In this document: one piece after another, positions 1 to 7,930 of the stretch
Numbering within the stretch: the stretch's first letter is position 1
Layout: each line of letters opens with the position of its first letter
Source of the DNA: JAJECS01 sp034428595
GTDB lineage: Bacteria; Chloroflexota; UBA11872
Reading direction: 5' to 3'
Assembly: GCA_034428595.1 (NCBI GenBank)
Contig: DAOUHO010000140.1
Coordinates: 1 to 40,901 of the forward strand
Length of the DNA stretch: 40,901 nucleotides
Position numbers and translations under genes: made by a program
Notes under the pieces: model-generated
What the model was told of the DNA's origin: nothing
The model's input: the letters and a program-made list of their open reading frames with translations, nothing else
The model's database searches: none

Positions 1-171
1 GTTGCGAGCCCCTCCCGATCACTCAGATCAGGGTCGGCCCAGCCGATGACCAAGATCGACTATTGCGCTCGCTCGAACATCTAACCAAGATGACAAAGGG
101 CTATGAACATGTAGAGGTCAATAGGTCATCTATCAGGCTTTCTCCTTCATGAATCACTTGATAGGTGGCTC

Positions 172-387
172 TCAGCCAACGTGCGTGCGGAACGTCCAAC
201 CGGCGCTATTGCCGCGGCCCCTGCGCGGGGGCAATGCCGGACCGGGCGGGACGCTCGAACCCGGCCTGGAACGCAATGTGCCGGCATACTTGACCATGTC
301 GTTGCGATCCACCCACTCGAACATCGCCAGGGTCGCGGGCTGACGCTTCTGCTCGCGGCCTCTGGGTTTCACCGGCTTTTCGGCCAT
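172..387 (-). CDS. Possible small basic protein, unrecognised
   Basis: A 71-codon frame begins at an ATG at 387 with a GAAGG purine stretch about nine bases upstream. The N-terminus is very basic (MAEKPVKPRGREQKRQ), followed by the phrase PATLAMFEW; the C-terminal half is low-complexity proline, glycine and arginine, as expected from random GC-rich DNA. The N-terminal half could be the start of a genuine small protein whose tail has been replaced or frameshifted. I do not recognise a family with confidence and cannot exclude a chance ORF. Confidence 0.25.
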   Translation of the reverse strand: MAEKPVKPRGREQKRQPATLAMFEWVDRNDMVKYAGTLRSRPGSSVPPGPALPPRRGRGNSAGWTFRTHVG

Positions 388-458
388 GAAGTCAGCCTTC
401 AAGAACAGCGTCCACTACTGTCAAGCAGTAATGATTGAATCTTGTGGGGCCGGAACCT

Positions 459-488
459 GGTGGGCCGGGCGGGACTCGAACTCACGGC
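459..488 (-). repeat. tRNA-Lys 3'-end fragment (att-like)
   Basis: Read on the minus strand, this has a T-loop (TTCGAGT), a weakened T-stem, the acceptor strand CCGGCCC, an A discriminator and CC. It matches the 3' end of the intact tRNA-Lys at 5110-5139 at 27 of 30 positions in the same orientation. No D-arm or anticodon arm is present further upstream, so it is a fragment and not a gene. Such a duplicated tRNA 3' end is the usual scar at the far end of an element integrated into a tRNA gene. Confidence 0.6.
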
Positions 489-535
489 ATGGCACTTGGC
501 AGGCTCCACATCAGCGGTGATGGGCACGCGCCGCA

Positions 536-1726
536 TCAGTCATCGGCGAGGACGGATCGATCACTGTTCCCTTTGCTGCCCAACGCCGGCCGATCCGCGA
601 CGGACTGTTCCCACTCGCATCTCAGCACGCGATAGAAAACAACGTCGACCCGAGAACGGCCGGGCCGGGGAGCCACGTAGTGATCGCGGGCCAGCCCTTC
701 GCGCTGCATACCCAGCTTCTCCATCACCCGCCGGGACTGCCGATGATCGGCATCGGCGCGGGCCCAAATCTTGGCCAGGCCGCGCCGTCGAAACCCCCAG
801 TCGAGCACCGCGTCGGCGGCCTCCGGCATGAGGCCTTTGCCCCAGTGGAGCCTCGCCAAGGCGTAGTGCAGCTCGCCGGTCTCGTGCCTGGCGTCAATGC
901 CGAGGCTGATAGTCCCGACGCAGCCGCCGTCCAGCACAATCGCCCAGGAGGGCCTTGCACTCGGCGAAGCTAGCAGGTGGCGCGCGACAAGCTCCTCGGC
1001 GTTTCTTCGGGTATACGGCTGCGGTGCCTCGTCGAGCAGATGCTCGGCCCACGCGGGGTCCCTGGTGAACGCAAACACGTCGTCCACGTCTCGCGGTTCC
1101 AATGGCCGCAGCACGAGACGGCGGGTGGTCAACTCGCGGAACTCCCCGCGATCGGTTGAGTCGTACTCCTCGACGGGTGCCGGGATTGGCGGCAGTGGCT
1201 CGCGGCGCCTGCTCCACTCGTCCCGCAGCACGGCGTAGTAGGCCGCATCAACGCGCCCGCCCATCACTTCGCTGCGAAGCGTTCTCTCGCGCGTCATGCC
1301 CAGCTTCTCCAGCACTCGCAGCGAGCCCGTGTTCCGCACGTCGGCGGCGGCGTAGATCTTCGCGAGCCCGAACTCGCGGAACCCCCAATCGCAGACGGCA
1401 GCCGTCGCCTCTGTCGCGATGCCCCGTCCCCACATATCTCTGGCGACGTCGTAGCCCAGCTCCGCCGCTTGGTCCTCGGCCTCGACGTTGAGGCTGACGA
1501 CGCCAATGACGCGGTCGTCGAGGACGATGGCGAACCTGGCGCCCTTGTCCCAGGACGTCAGCACGGCCTGCGCCACCATGTGCTCGGCGGCGCCCCGGTC
1601 GTAGGGGCGCGGATAGAACTCGGCCCACTCGGGATCGCTGCCGTACGTGAGCACATCGTCGATGTCCGACAGCCTGAACGGCCTCAGACGCAGCCGCTCG
1701 GATCTCAATTCGGTGGGCTTGGCCAT
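536..1726 (-). CDS. Tandem-domain GNAT N-acetyltransferase (RimJ/RimL type)
   Basis: A 396-residue protein with two consecutive GNAT domains of the Acetyltransf_3/RimJ-RimL kind, which transfer acetyl from acetyl-CoA to amino groups of proteins or small molecules. The first spans about residues 1-175, with the acetyl-CoA-binding stretch DMWGRGIATEA and the later KLGMTRERTLR. The second spans about 195-370, with the matching LHWGKGLMPEA and KLGMQREGLAR. Single-domain members are about 170-190 residues, so this is a duplication and fusion. The start ATG at 1726 is preceded by AAGAGGA at good spacing. The substrate cannot be inferred. Its base composition is like the main genome, unlike the sulfatase gene beside it. 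Confidence 0.85.
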   Translation of the reverse strand: MAKPTELRSERLRLRPFRLSDIDDVLTYGSDPEWAEFYPRPYDRGAAEHMVAQAVLTSWDKGARFAIVLDDRVIGVVSLNVEAEDQAAELGYDVARDMWGRGIATEATAAVCDWGFREFGLAKIYAAADVRNTGSLRVLEKLGMTRERTLRSEVMGGRVDAAYYAVLRDEWSRRREPLPPIPAPVEEYDSTDRGEFRELTTRRLVLRPLEPRDVDDVFAFTRDPAWAEHLLDEAPQPYTRRNAEELVARHLLASPSARPSWAIVLDGGCVGTISLGIDARHETGELHYALARLHWGKGLMPEAADAVLDWGFRRRGLAKIWARADADHRQSRRVMEKLGMQREGLARDHYVAPRPGRSRVDVVFYRVLRCEWEQSVADRPALGSKGNSDRSVLADD

Positions 1727-1842
1727 GGTTAGTCCTCTTGCCGGCTCTCAACCAATGCGCCCGATCCCTCCCAAATGCTACGACGGGCGCCGGCTTCCGG
1801 CGACTTCAGGATGAGATTTGTCTCGCGGCCCTGGACGCGCCC

Positions 1843-3237
1843 TTACAACCGAAGTTCCAACCGTGGCTCAAGCAGACGTTCAGGGACCTCGTTCTCGCGC
1901 ATAAACTCAACCAGCAGCCGATGCATCTCTCGCGCTTTGTCCAAGTGCCTCTCAATCATATTGTCGAGTTGTTGGGGATCGGATGCCAGATTGTAGAGTT
2001 GCGACACGCCTGGATCCGGGCTGTATAGCAGGCTCCAGTGTCCCGCGGTGACGGTTGTGACCGGAGGGTCTTTGAGATCGCGGAGGAAGTTGTCAACTGA
2101 TTGGACCGCGTCGCCCGGATTGGCGAATGGGATGCTGCTGACCACGTAGTCGCGTCCTGATCGCGTGGCGCCGCCCAGGGCAGGCGCCAGTGAGCGGCCC
2201 TGAACGAAGCCCGGGATGGCCACACCCAGCAGGTCGAGCACTGTAGGCATGACATCGATAGCGGAACTCAAGCCGCTGTGTACCCCGGGAGATACCCCAG
2301 GGGCACGGATCAGGAGAGGCAAATGCACCAATTCCTCGAAGAGCGGCGAGTAGCTCCACTGCGAACCCAGCTCGTCATACGGCCGAAGCGTTCCGTCCGG
2401 GTACGTGTCCGAGCTCATCTTGCCGAAGAGCCCCCCATGCTCGCCGAAGTAGAAGCCATGGTCTGAGGTGAAAATCACAGCCGTTTTTTCCGCAAGGCCC
2501 AAATTCTCTACCGACCTCAGAAGATGGCCCACCCAGGTATCCACCATCGTGATCTCACCGCAGTATGTGGCGTGCCCTTTGTGCAACTGCGCCTCTGTGT
2601 AGCCTGGCATATCATGCCAGTTGCCGTAGAGCGGGAGCACTAGCTCGCCGTCGTACTCAGGCAAGTAGAGCTCGGTGTAGTAGGACGGGGCATCCCAGGG
2701 TTCGTGGGGATCCCATGTGTCCACATATAGAAAGAAGTCCTCTTTGTAGTGGCGCTCCAGCCACTGCATGGCAGTCATGAATGTCTTCGGCGCGTTCCTG
2801 TCCAATTCATGGCGCCACGTATCCCTGATATCCAATGCCTCATTGTGATATCCGGGCTCAGGGATCAACGACCATAGGGTGTCCTGTCCGGTGTTCATGA
2901 AGAATGTCTGGAAGCCCCGGTCGTAGTTCATTCCATCCCTCAGGTAGTAGGGCGTGTCCACTGAAGCTGCCGTGTGAATGCCATGTTTGGCCAGAATCTC
3001 CGCTAGCGTGGTCACATCTGCTGGAAGCGGCTCCCAACCCATGAAAGACATCGTCCATCGCCCGGTCTGATGGTCTGCCCGTGAGGGCAGGGTCGGGAAC
3101 CCGGCGGAGTAGTGAGCGTCAAACCTGACCGACGAGGCTGCCAACGCGTCCAGCGAGGGCGTGCGTATGTAGGGATTTCCGTATGCGCCAACGTGATCCC
3201 TGCGAAAGCTGTCGGAAACAATCCATATGACATTCAT
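1843..3237 (-). CDS. Sulfatase-like hydrolase (alkaline phosphatase superfamily) with Thr at the formylglycine position
   Basis: A 464-residue enzyme of the sulfatase/alkaline phosphatase superfamily. The N-terminal metal-site motif is IVSDSFRRDHVGAYG and the second metal motif is FTSDHGFYFGEHG, a sulfatase hallmark. The conserved C/S-x-P-S-R sequence reads TLPSR (Thr49-Arg53), so the residue normally converted to formylglycine is threonine. The ATG at 3237 was chosen because the family core starts there and GAAGG lies upstream; an upstream in-frame ATG would overlap the preceding gene. It follows the GMC oxidoreductase by 19 bases, so the two are probably one operon. No signal peptide is seen, suggesting a cytoplasmic enzyme. 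Base composition is clearly less GC-rich than that of most neighbours. It could act on sulfate esters by another chemistry or, more likely, on phosphate esters or diesters. Confidence 0.85.
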   Translation of the reverse strand: MNVIWIVSDSFRRDHVGAYGNPYIRTPSLDALAASSVRFDAHYSAGFPTLPSRADHQTGRWTMSFMGWEPLPADVTTLAEILAKHGIHTAASVDTPYYLRDGMNYDRGFQTFFMNTGQDTLWSLIPEPGYHNEALDIRDTWRHELDRNAPKTFMTAMQWLERHYKEDFFLYVDTWDPHEPWDAPSYYTELYLPEYDGELVLPLYGNWHDMPGYTEAQLHKGHATYCGEITMVDTWVGHLLRSVENLGLAEKTAVIFTSDHGFYFGEHGGLFGKMSSDTYPDGTLRPYDELGSQWSYSPLFEELVHLPLLIRAPGVSPGVHSGLSSAIDVMPTVLDLLGVAIPGFVQGRSLAPALGGATRSGRDYVVSSIPFANPGDAVQSVDNFLRDLKDPPVTTVTAGHWSLLYSPDPGVSQLYNLASDPQQLDNMIERHLDKAREMHRLLVEFMRENEVPERLLEPRLELRL

Positions 3238-3256
3238 AGCAGTGACCTTCGTAAGG

Positions 3257-4807
3257 TTAACTTCCTTTGATGAGGTCGGCTGCGCGTTCCGCCATGGCAA
3301 TTACCGTTAGGTTGAGATTAGCCCGCACCGTGTCAGGCATGATCGAGGCATCGACGATGCGCAATCCGTCGACGCCGTAGACCCTTCCGTATTGGTCCAC
3401 CACGGCCAACGGGTCATTTGAAGGCCCCATCTTGCAAGTGCTCGATACGTGGTGTGCGGTGATCACCTCCCGCTTCATCCAAGAATCCAGGGCATCATCG
3501 TCGGACAGGACGTCGTCCGGCGGTGCGAGCCGCTGCTCAACTATCTGATCGAAGGCCTCATGCGTGAACAGGTCGGCACACACCCTGATGCCTTCGCGTA
3601 GCCGCGACCTGTCGATGGGATTGTCTAGCAGGTTAAAGTCGAGATAGGGAGGTTGCCTGGGGTTGTCGGATTGGAGGCGCAGCTCGCCCTGGCTGAAGGC
3701 TAGGTACAGGCACAAGCTCACGCCTATGCCTATCGGGTTCCTGTGGTCCAACCCCCGCATGGGCTTCGCCGACGAATAGTTGCCCATGTAGATGACCAAA
3801 TCGTTCTTGAATGACGAGCCGGAGGCCGTGAACCGCAGGGTGACGGTGCCAGTCGCGACCTGGTCGGTGTCTAGTGGGAACCCTTCACGCGTACGCCAGG
3901 CCATTGGCACATCCGGATGATCGCGAAGATTGCGCCCCACTCCAGGGAGATCCTGTACGACGGGTATGTCCAACTGCCGCAATTGGTCCCCAGGCCCAAT
4001 ACCGGACAGAGCCAGGATATGCGGCGAACCAATGGCACCGGCACAGAGGATGATCTCCTCGCCATAGACGGAATGCTCCTCGTGTCCGCTGACGACCCGC
4101 AGTCCCACTGCTCGACGGCCCTCGAAGATGATCCCGACGACAAGGCAATGGGGGCTGATGGTCAAACCTCTTCGATTGCGCGCTGGGTCGAGGTAGCCCA
4201 TGGCCGCACTCACGCGCACGCGGCCGTTGATGTTGAAGGCAAGGGGCCCGACGCCCGTGGAATCAGGTTGATTGTGATCCGGGCAATCGGGGAACCCAGC
4301 GTCTCGACATGCCCGGTAGAAGGCGTGTTGTTGGGGGCCCCATTCGTCGGGCTGATGCCTGCGGCAGCTTATGGGGCCATCCGAACCGTGGAGTTCATTT
4401 CGGAAGTCTCGGTCCGCCTCCAGCTTTCGCAGATAGGGAAATATCTTCTCGTACCGCCACTCGGAGTTCCCCCACTCCGCCCATCGGTCGAAGTCCTCCG
4501 GCATTCCGCGAAGAAACTGAGCGTCGTTGACAGCGCTGGATCCACCCGTGACCCGTCCACGAGGGACATCGATCCAGGCGTGGTCCGTGGCTCTGGCGCG
4601 AAAATTCCAAATGTGTCCGCTATCCCAGATTGCCTTCCCGGTCCCGTAGGCGTACCTCACCATGTCGGGCATCTGCTCAAGTGCCGGATAGTCCCCTCCG
4701 GCTTCAAGAAGCAGAACCGACCGGTGACGGTCTTCCGATAGACGGGCCGCCAAGACCGAACCTGCCGATCCTGCTCCGACGACAATGTGGTCGTATTTCC
4801 TATTCAT
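3257..4807 (-). CDS. GMC-family FAD oxidoreductase (choline/alcohol dehydrogenase-like)
   Basis: A 516-residue flavoprotein that oxidises alcohols to aldehydes or ketones using FAD. The N-terminal dinucleotide fold shows VVGAGSAGSVLAARL; the GMC signatures are visible as GRVTGGSSAVNDAQFLRG and GAIGSPHILALSGIG. The C-terminal active-site region contains AHHVSSTCKMGP, and the end TVRANLNLTVIAMAERAADL is typical. Length is normal for the family. I chose the ATG at 4807 because it puts a standard short lead before the FAD motif; a GTG three codons upstream is possible, and neither has a strong Shine-Dalgarno. It is the first gene of a probable two-gene operon with the sulfatase-like gene. The pairing resembles choline sulfatase/choline dehydrogenase gene pairs, but the substrate is not shown by the sequence. 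Confidence 0.9.
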   Translation of the reverse strand: MNRKYDHIVVGAGSAGSVLAARLSEDRHRSVLLLEAGGDYPALEQMPDMVRYAYGTGKAIWDSGHIWNFRARATDHAWIDVPRGRVTGGSSAVNDAQFLRGMPEDFDRWAEWGNSEWRYEKIFPYLRKLEADRDFRNELHGSDGPISCRRHQPDEWGPQQHAFYRACRDAGFPDCPDHNQPDSTGVGPLAFNINGRVRVSAAMGYLDPARNRRGLTISPHCLVVGIIFEGRRAVGLRVVSGHEEHSVYGEEIILCAGAIGSPHILALSGIGPGDQLRQLDIPVVQDLPGVGRNLRDHPDVPMAWRTREGFPLDTDQVATGTVTLRFTASGSSFKNDLVIYMGNYSSAKPMRGLDHRNPIGIGVSLCLYLAFSQGELRLQSDNPRQPPYLDFNLLDNPIDRSRLREGIRVCADLFTHEAFDQIVEQRLAPPDDVLSDDDALDSWMKREVITAHHVSSTCKMGPSNDPLAVVDQYGRVYGVDGLRIVDASIMPDTVRANLNLTVIAMAERAADLIKGS

Positions 4808-4816
4808 GCTGCTCAC

Positions 4817-5111
4817 TGTCGCGATAGGGCATCCCGTACGGTCGCCGGATCCTCAATAGAGGTCAGTATCGCAGTGGCTCCCAGGCCGCATCGACTCGGG
4901 GTGTGTCTTTCACATGAACTATGGCCCGGCTCTGCACCAAGAGCTCCGCGTGACCGTGGGGTACCCCGCTGGCGACGCGGGAGGCGATTCGCTGAGCTAT
5001 CTCGCATATCCGGCATGACTCCACGGCGAATCGTCTGTCGGACGGTTCAGACTCTCGACCTGTGGGGCGTCCCAGGAGTTGTGACTACGGTACGCATCGG
5101 CTGAAACAAGG
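4817..5111. other. Intergenic, no gene seen
   Basis: This stretch lies between the GMC oxidoreductase start and the 3' end of tRNA-Lys. Short frames on both strands have no recognisable family or convincing ribosome binding site. It should contain the promoter of the GMC-sulfatase operon, but I cannot point to a clear -10/-35 pair. Confidence 0.5.
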
Positions 5112-5184
5112 TGGGCCGGGTGGGACTCGAACCCACGACCTTCGGATTAAAAGTCCGCTGCTCTGCCGACTGAGCTACCGACCC
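5112..5184 (-). tRNA. tRNA-Lys (anticodon TTT)
   Basis: A complete cloverleaf reads on the minus strand. The acceptor stem GGGTCGG pairs with CCGGCCC through one G-T wobble, the D-arm begins with GGTAGCTCAG, and the anticodon loop is CTTTTAA with TTT at 5149-5151. The T-arm is GTGGG-TTCGAGT-CCCAC and the discriminator is A. The anticodon stem has one weak closing pair at its base. CCA is not encoded (ACCTT follows the stem). Its 3' end is nearly repeated at 459-488. Confidence 0.96.
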
Positions 5185-5227
5185 GGCCCAAGCTTAGCGA
5201 CCGGACGGCCCCGAGGCCGCGGCCTTC

Positions 5228-5926
5228 CTAGCTCGTCTGCCCGTTCGTTATCCGCCCATCCAGCATGGTCACGATGCGGCCGCAGGCCTCGCCGACGCGG
5301 GGGTCGTGGGTGACCATCAGGATGGTCTGCTGACGCTCGGTGTTGAATCGGCGCAGCAGGTCGAGCATTTCGTTCGTGCTCTCGGAGTCCAGGTTGCCCG
5401 TCGGCTCGTCGGCCAGCATCAGGTCCGGCTGGGTCACCAGCGCCCGGGCGAGGGCGACGCGCTGCTGCTGACCGCCCGAAAGCTCGGTCGGCCGGTGGTC
5501 GGCCCAGTCGTCCAGCCCGACCCAGTCCAAGGCCTCCGTGGCCGCATTCATGGCCTCGGAGCGGCGGCGGCCCGCGTATTCGGCGGGAAGCGCCACGTTC
5601 TCAATCGCGGTCAGCGTGGGCACCAGGTTGAACGCCTGGAAGACGAACCCCATCCGCTCCGCGCGCATTTTGGTCCGCTCGCGGTCCGACAGGTCGGCCA
5701 CGTCGGTGCCGCCGATCGTCAGGCTCGCCGGCGGGTCCGTGTCGTCGGGCGAGTGCAGCAGGCCCAGGATGTGCATCAGGGTGCTCTTGCCGCAGCCGGA
5801 GGGTCCCATGATGCCCACCATTTCCCCGGCCTCGATGGCGATGTCGGCGCCGCGCAGCGCGTGGACGAGGTTCTGGCGGCCGAGCCGATAGGTCTTGTGG
5901 AGGTGTCGGGCTTCCAAAAATGCCAT
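5228..5926 (-). CDS. ABC transporter ATP-binding protein (MacB/LolD family)
   Basis: A 232-residue ABC ATPase that drives the permease encoded just upstream. Walker A is GPSGCGKST (residues 41-49), the signature is LSGGQQQR (149-156), Walker B is LMLADEP (169-175), and the switch His is in MVTHD (His207). The sequence GNLDSES after Walker B and the overall length are typical of the LolD/MacB/FtsE group, which act as mechanotransmitters rather than classic pumps. The gene starts 8 bases after the permease stop, so the two are cotranscribed. The cargo is unknown; peptides, lipoproteins or cell-envelope compounds are typical of the family. Confidence 0.95.
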   Translation of the reverse strand: MAFLEARHLHKTYRLGRQNLVHALRGADIAIEAGEMVGIMGPSGCGKSTLMHILGLLHSPDDTDPPASLTIGGTDVADLSDRERTKMRAERMGFVFQAFNLVPTLTAIENVALPAEYAGRRRSEAMNAATEALDWVGLDDWADHRPTELSGGQQQRVALARALVTQPDLMLADEPTGNLDSESTNEMLDLLRRFNTERQQTILMVTHDPRVGEACGRIVTMLDGRITNGQTS

Positions 5927-5934
5927 GGGCGCGC

Positions 5935-7122
5935 TTACTCGTACCTGAGCGCCTGGACCGGATCGAGCCGGGCGGCGTTCCAGGCCGGTAGCAGCCCAGC
6001 CACCGCTCCCAGCACGGTGGCGAACGCCAGCGCCACCACCGCGGTCGGTGCCGTCAACTGGAACAGGATGTTTCCTGAATCGCGTCCAAGCTCGTTCGCC
6101 ACGGTCACCACGACGGCGCCGAGCCCGAGTCCCAGCAGGCCCCCGAGCAAGCCGATGCTGGCGGCCTCGATCACGATCTCGCGCATGATTCGTCCACGCG
6201 TGGCCCCAATCGCCCGCTTGATCCCGATCTCGCGCGTCCGCTCCGCCACGCTCATGGCCATCGTGTTGATCACCGACAGGCCGCCCACGACCAGGCTGAT
6301 GAGACCAATGCCGATGACGATGGCGTTGAAGATCTCCGTCGCCGAGGTGACTTCCCGGTCGAAGTCTCCACCCGTCATCGCGCCCACTTGCGCCACGTTG
6401 GCCTCGATGGCGTCGGCCAGAACTTCCGTGTCCGCGCCCGCCTCCGGATAGACCGTCACCTGGGAGATCAATTGGTCGGGCCCCATACCGGTCGAGGCCA
6501 GGATGGGGGCGTCGGCGGCGAGCAGCGTCTGGGCCGCCTGAAGCGGGACGTACGCCAGGGTGTCCGGCGCCGTCAGGGTCGGTTCGAGAACGCCGATGAC
6601 TTCAAATTCGACCTGGCGCAGTTCGATTGAGTCGCCGGCGCGCTTGCCGAACTTCCGGGCGATATCGGCTCCAAGAACAACCACGTTCGAGCCCTCATCG
6701 TCTCCCGTTGTCAGCCGGCCTTGGGCTGCGGTGATCTGGAAGGTCTCGCGCCCCTGGTCCGCGTCCGCGACGGCGCCGACGATGAAGTCCGGCAGGCCGA
6801 ACCCTCCGCCCCCCGCTTCGTTCGGATCGAGCAGCAGCTGGACTTCGGGAACCGCGACCGCCACGCCTGGTACGCTGGCGATCTGGTCTGCCACGCTGAG
6901 CGGCATCGGAGTTAACCCAAGGCCGAACGCGGGATTCGTGGCGTCGCTGACGATGATCTTGTCCTGGTAGTAGGTCGAACCGCCATCCACCAGGAAGCTG
7001 ATCCGGTTCGCCATTGAACTCATCACGACCAGCACCCAGATCCCGATCGTGATCCCGGCCACGGTCAGCGCCGTGCGGAATCTCCGGCGGGTCAGGTTGC
7101 GCAGAATGCGGACCACGTACAT
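5935..7122 (-). CDS. ABC transporter permease (MacB/FtsX type)
   Basis: A 395-residue membrane protein with the four-helix MacB/FtsX plan. One transmembrane helix lies near residues 18-40 (ALTVAGITIGIWVLVVMS), followed by a large extracytoplasmic MacB-PCD domain. Three helices follow in the C-terminal FtsX domain from about residue 265, the first preceding the conserved INTMAMSVAERTREIGIKRAIGAT. The C-terminus LPAWNAARLDPVQALRYE is the usual coupling end. It is the first gene of a two-gene unit with the downstream ATPase. No membrane-fusion or outer-membrane partner is present, which fits a monoderm or atypical envelope. Confidence 0.93.
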   Translation of the reverse strand: MYVVRILRNLTRRRFRTALTVAGITIGIWVLVVMSSMANRISFLVDGGSTYYQDKIIVSDATNPAFGLGLTPMPLSVADQIASVPGVAVAVPEVQLLLDPNEAGGGGFGLPDFIVGAVADADQGRETFQITAAQGRLTTGDDEGSNVVVLGADIARKFGKRAGDSIELRQVEFEVIGVLEPTLTAPDTLAYVPLQAAQTLLAADAPILASTGMGPDQLISQVTVYPEAGADTEVLADAIEANVAQVGAMTGGDFDREVTSATEIFNAIVIGIGLISLVVGGLSVINTMAMSVAERTREIGIKRAIGATRGRIMREIVIEAASIGLLGGLLGLGLGAVVVTVANELGRDSGNILFQLTAPTAVVALAFATVLGAVAGLLPAWNAARLDPVQALRYE

Positions 7123-7330
7123 CAGGGTGCGTGCTCGGTGAATGCGTCAGGCGAAGGCCAACCACGACGGTAGCGCACGGACCGACCCGGCGGTGTAGCA
7201 ACGGTTACGAACCACGCAGCGCTGCCGGCGCAAGTACGTGCTCCCAAATACTCCGGTGCTCGAATCTCAGATGCTCATCCCCGGCCGCACGGGTGGCATC
7301 ACCCACGCGCGGTCCGGCTTCGCCCCCGCC

Positions 7331-7882
7331 TTACTCCCCGCCCGGCGGCCCCTCAGCTTCGAGAATCGCATCCAGAATCGTGCTGATCGACGGTCGGTCG
7401 CCGATGCCCTCGCCCACCTGGCGCCAGTGCACCACGCGGTACTCCCCGATCAGCAACACCGCCGGCGCGGCCACATCGTCGTTCAGCAGGTTGAACACGC
7501 CGAAGCTCTCAGCCACCACGTGATCCGGGTCGGCCAGGATCGGGTATTCGGCTCGCACATACTGGGCCATTTCCGCGGCCCCCTCGACATCGTCGGTGCT
7601 GATGGCGACCGGTCGATAGCCCACCTCGGCGAAGAGGGGCAGGGCTCCCTGCAGCTCCACGAGCTGCACGCGGCAGATCCCTCAGAAGAAGCCCCGGTAG
7701 AACACCAGGATCACGCCCTGACCGTCCGCAACCAGACCGGACAGCGTCACCGCGTTCCCGTGCGCGTCCTGCACGGTGAAGTCGGGCGCGATCTCCGCTC
7801 CCTCCGGCGGCCCCTCCTCGCCGCACGCCAACAGCAAGCTGCCGACCAGCGCGAGAGCGACCAGGACGACCACGGATTTCAT
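7331..7882 (-). CDS. Selenocysteine-containing peroxiredoxin-like lipoprotein (UxxC), read through TGA
   Basis: A single 183-residue AhpC/TSA-type thioredoxin-fold protein results if the in-frame TGA at 7682-7684 is decoded as Sec67. The N-terminus is a lipoprotein signal (hydrophobic stretch, lipobox LLAC, lipid-anchored Cys20). After APDFTVQDAHGNAVTLSGL comes FYRGFF-U-GICRVQLVEL: the Sec sits exactly where peroxiredoxin-like proteins have the peroxidatic Cys, giving a U67-x-x-C70 redox motif. The downstream part (VAISTDDVEGAAEMAQYV, YPILADPDHVVAESFGVF) is typical of the fold and continues in the same frame. A SECIS-like hairpin follows the TGA. Likely role: thiol-dependent peroxide reduction at the outer face of the membrane. 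The alternative is a pseudogene with a Cys-to-stop change; the hairpin and intact flanks argue against that. SelA, SelB, SelD and tRNA-Sec are not in this window. Confidence 0.83.
7650..7684 (-). promoter_or_regulatory. Bacterial SECIS-like hairpin after the TGA
   Basis: On the minus strand the TGA (7684-7682) is followed after 13 bases by the perfect stem TGCAGCTC / GAGCTGCA (7668-7661 with 7657-7650) closed by the loop GTG. The apical loop lies about 21-24 bases after the TGA and begins with G. This agrees with the known bacterial SECIS pattern, in which a hairpin just inside the reading frame with a G at the start of the loop recruits SelB-GTP-tRNA-Sec. The stem also encodes residues of the protein, as bacterial SECIS elements do. 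Confidence 0.75.
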
Positions 7883-7930
7883 GCGGCAAGGATACGGCAG
7901 ATCGTCTCCGCAAGTGGCCCGGCCCTGACT

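Larger units (their letters stand above)
1..535. other. Poorly coding left end
   Basis: No recognisable conserved gene covers this stretch. It holds one possible small minus-strand ORF (172-387) and a tRNA 3'-end fragment (459-488), both listed separately. The first 170 bases are less GC-rich than the rest of the window and show no homology I can name. It may be the decayed edge of an integrated segment. Confidence 0.4.

Noticed and set aside
489..535. Complete second tRNA upstream of the 459-488 fragment
   Set aside because: No anticodon or D-arm can be folded on the minus strand from the neighbouring bases.
3238..3300. Upstream start for the sulfatase-like protein
   Set aside because: It would overlap the GMC oxidoreductase end and add residues not found in the family; the ATG at 3237 has its own GAAGG.
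7331..7669. Stand-alone 112-residue redoxin gene
   Set aside because: It lacks the N-terminal half of the fold and has no ribosome binding site; it is the continuation of the lipoprotein frame across the TGA.
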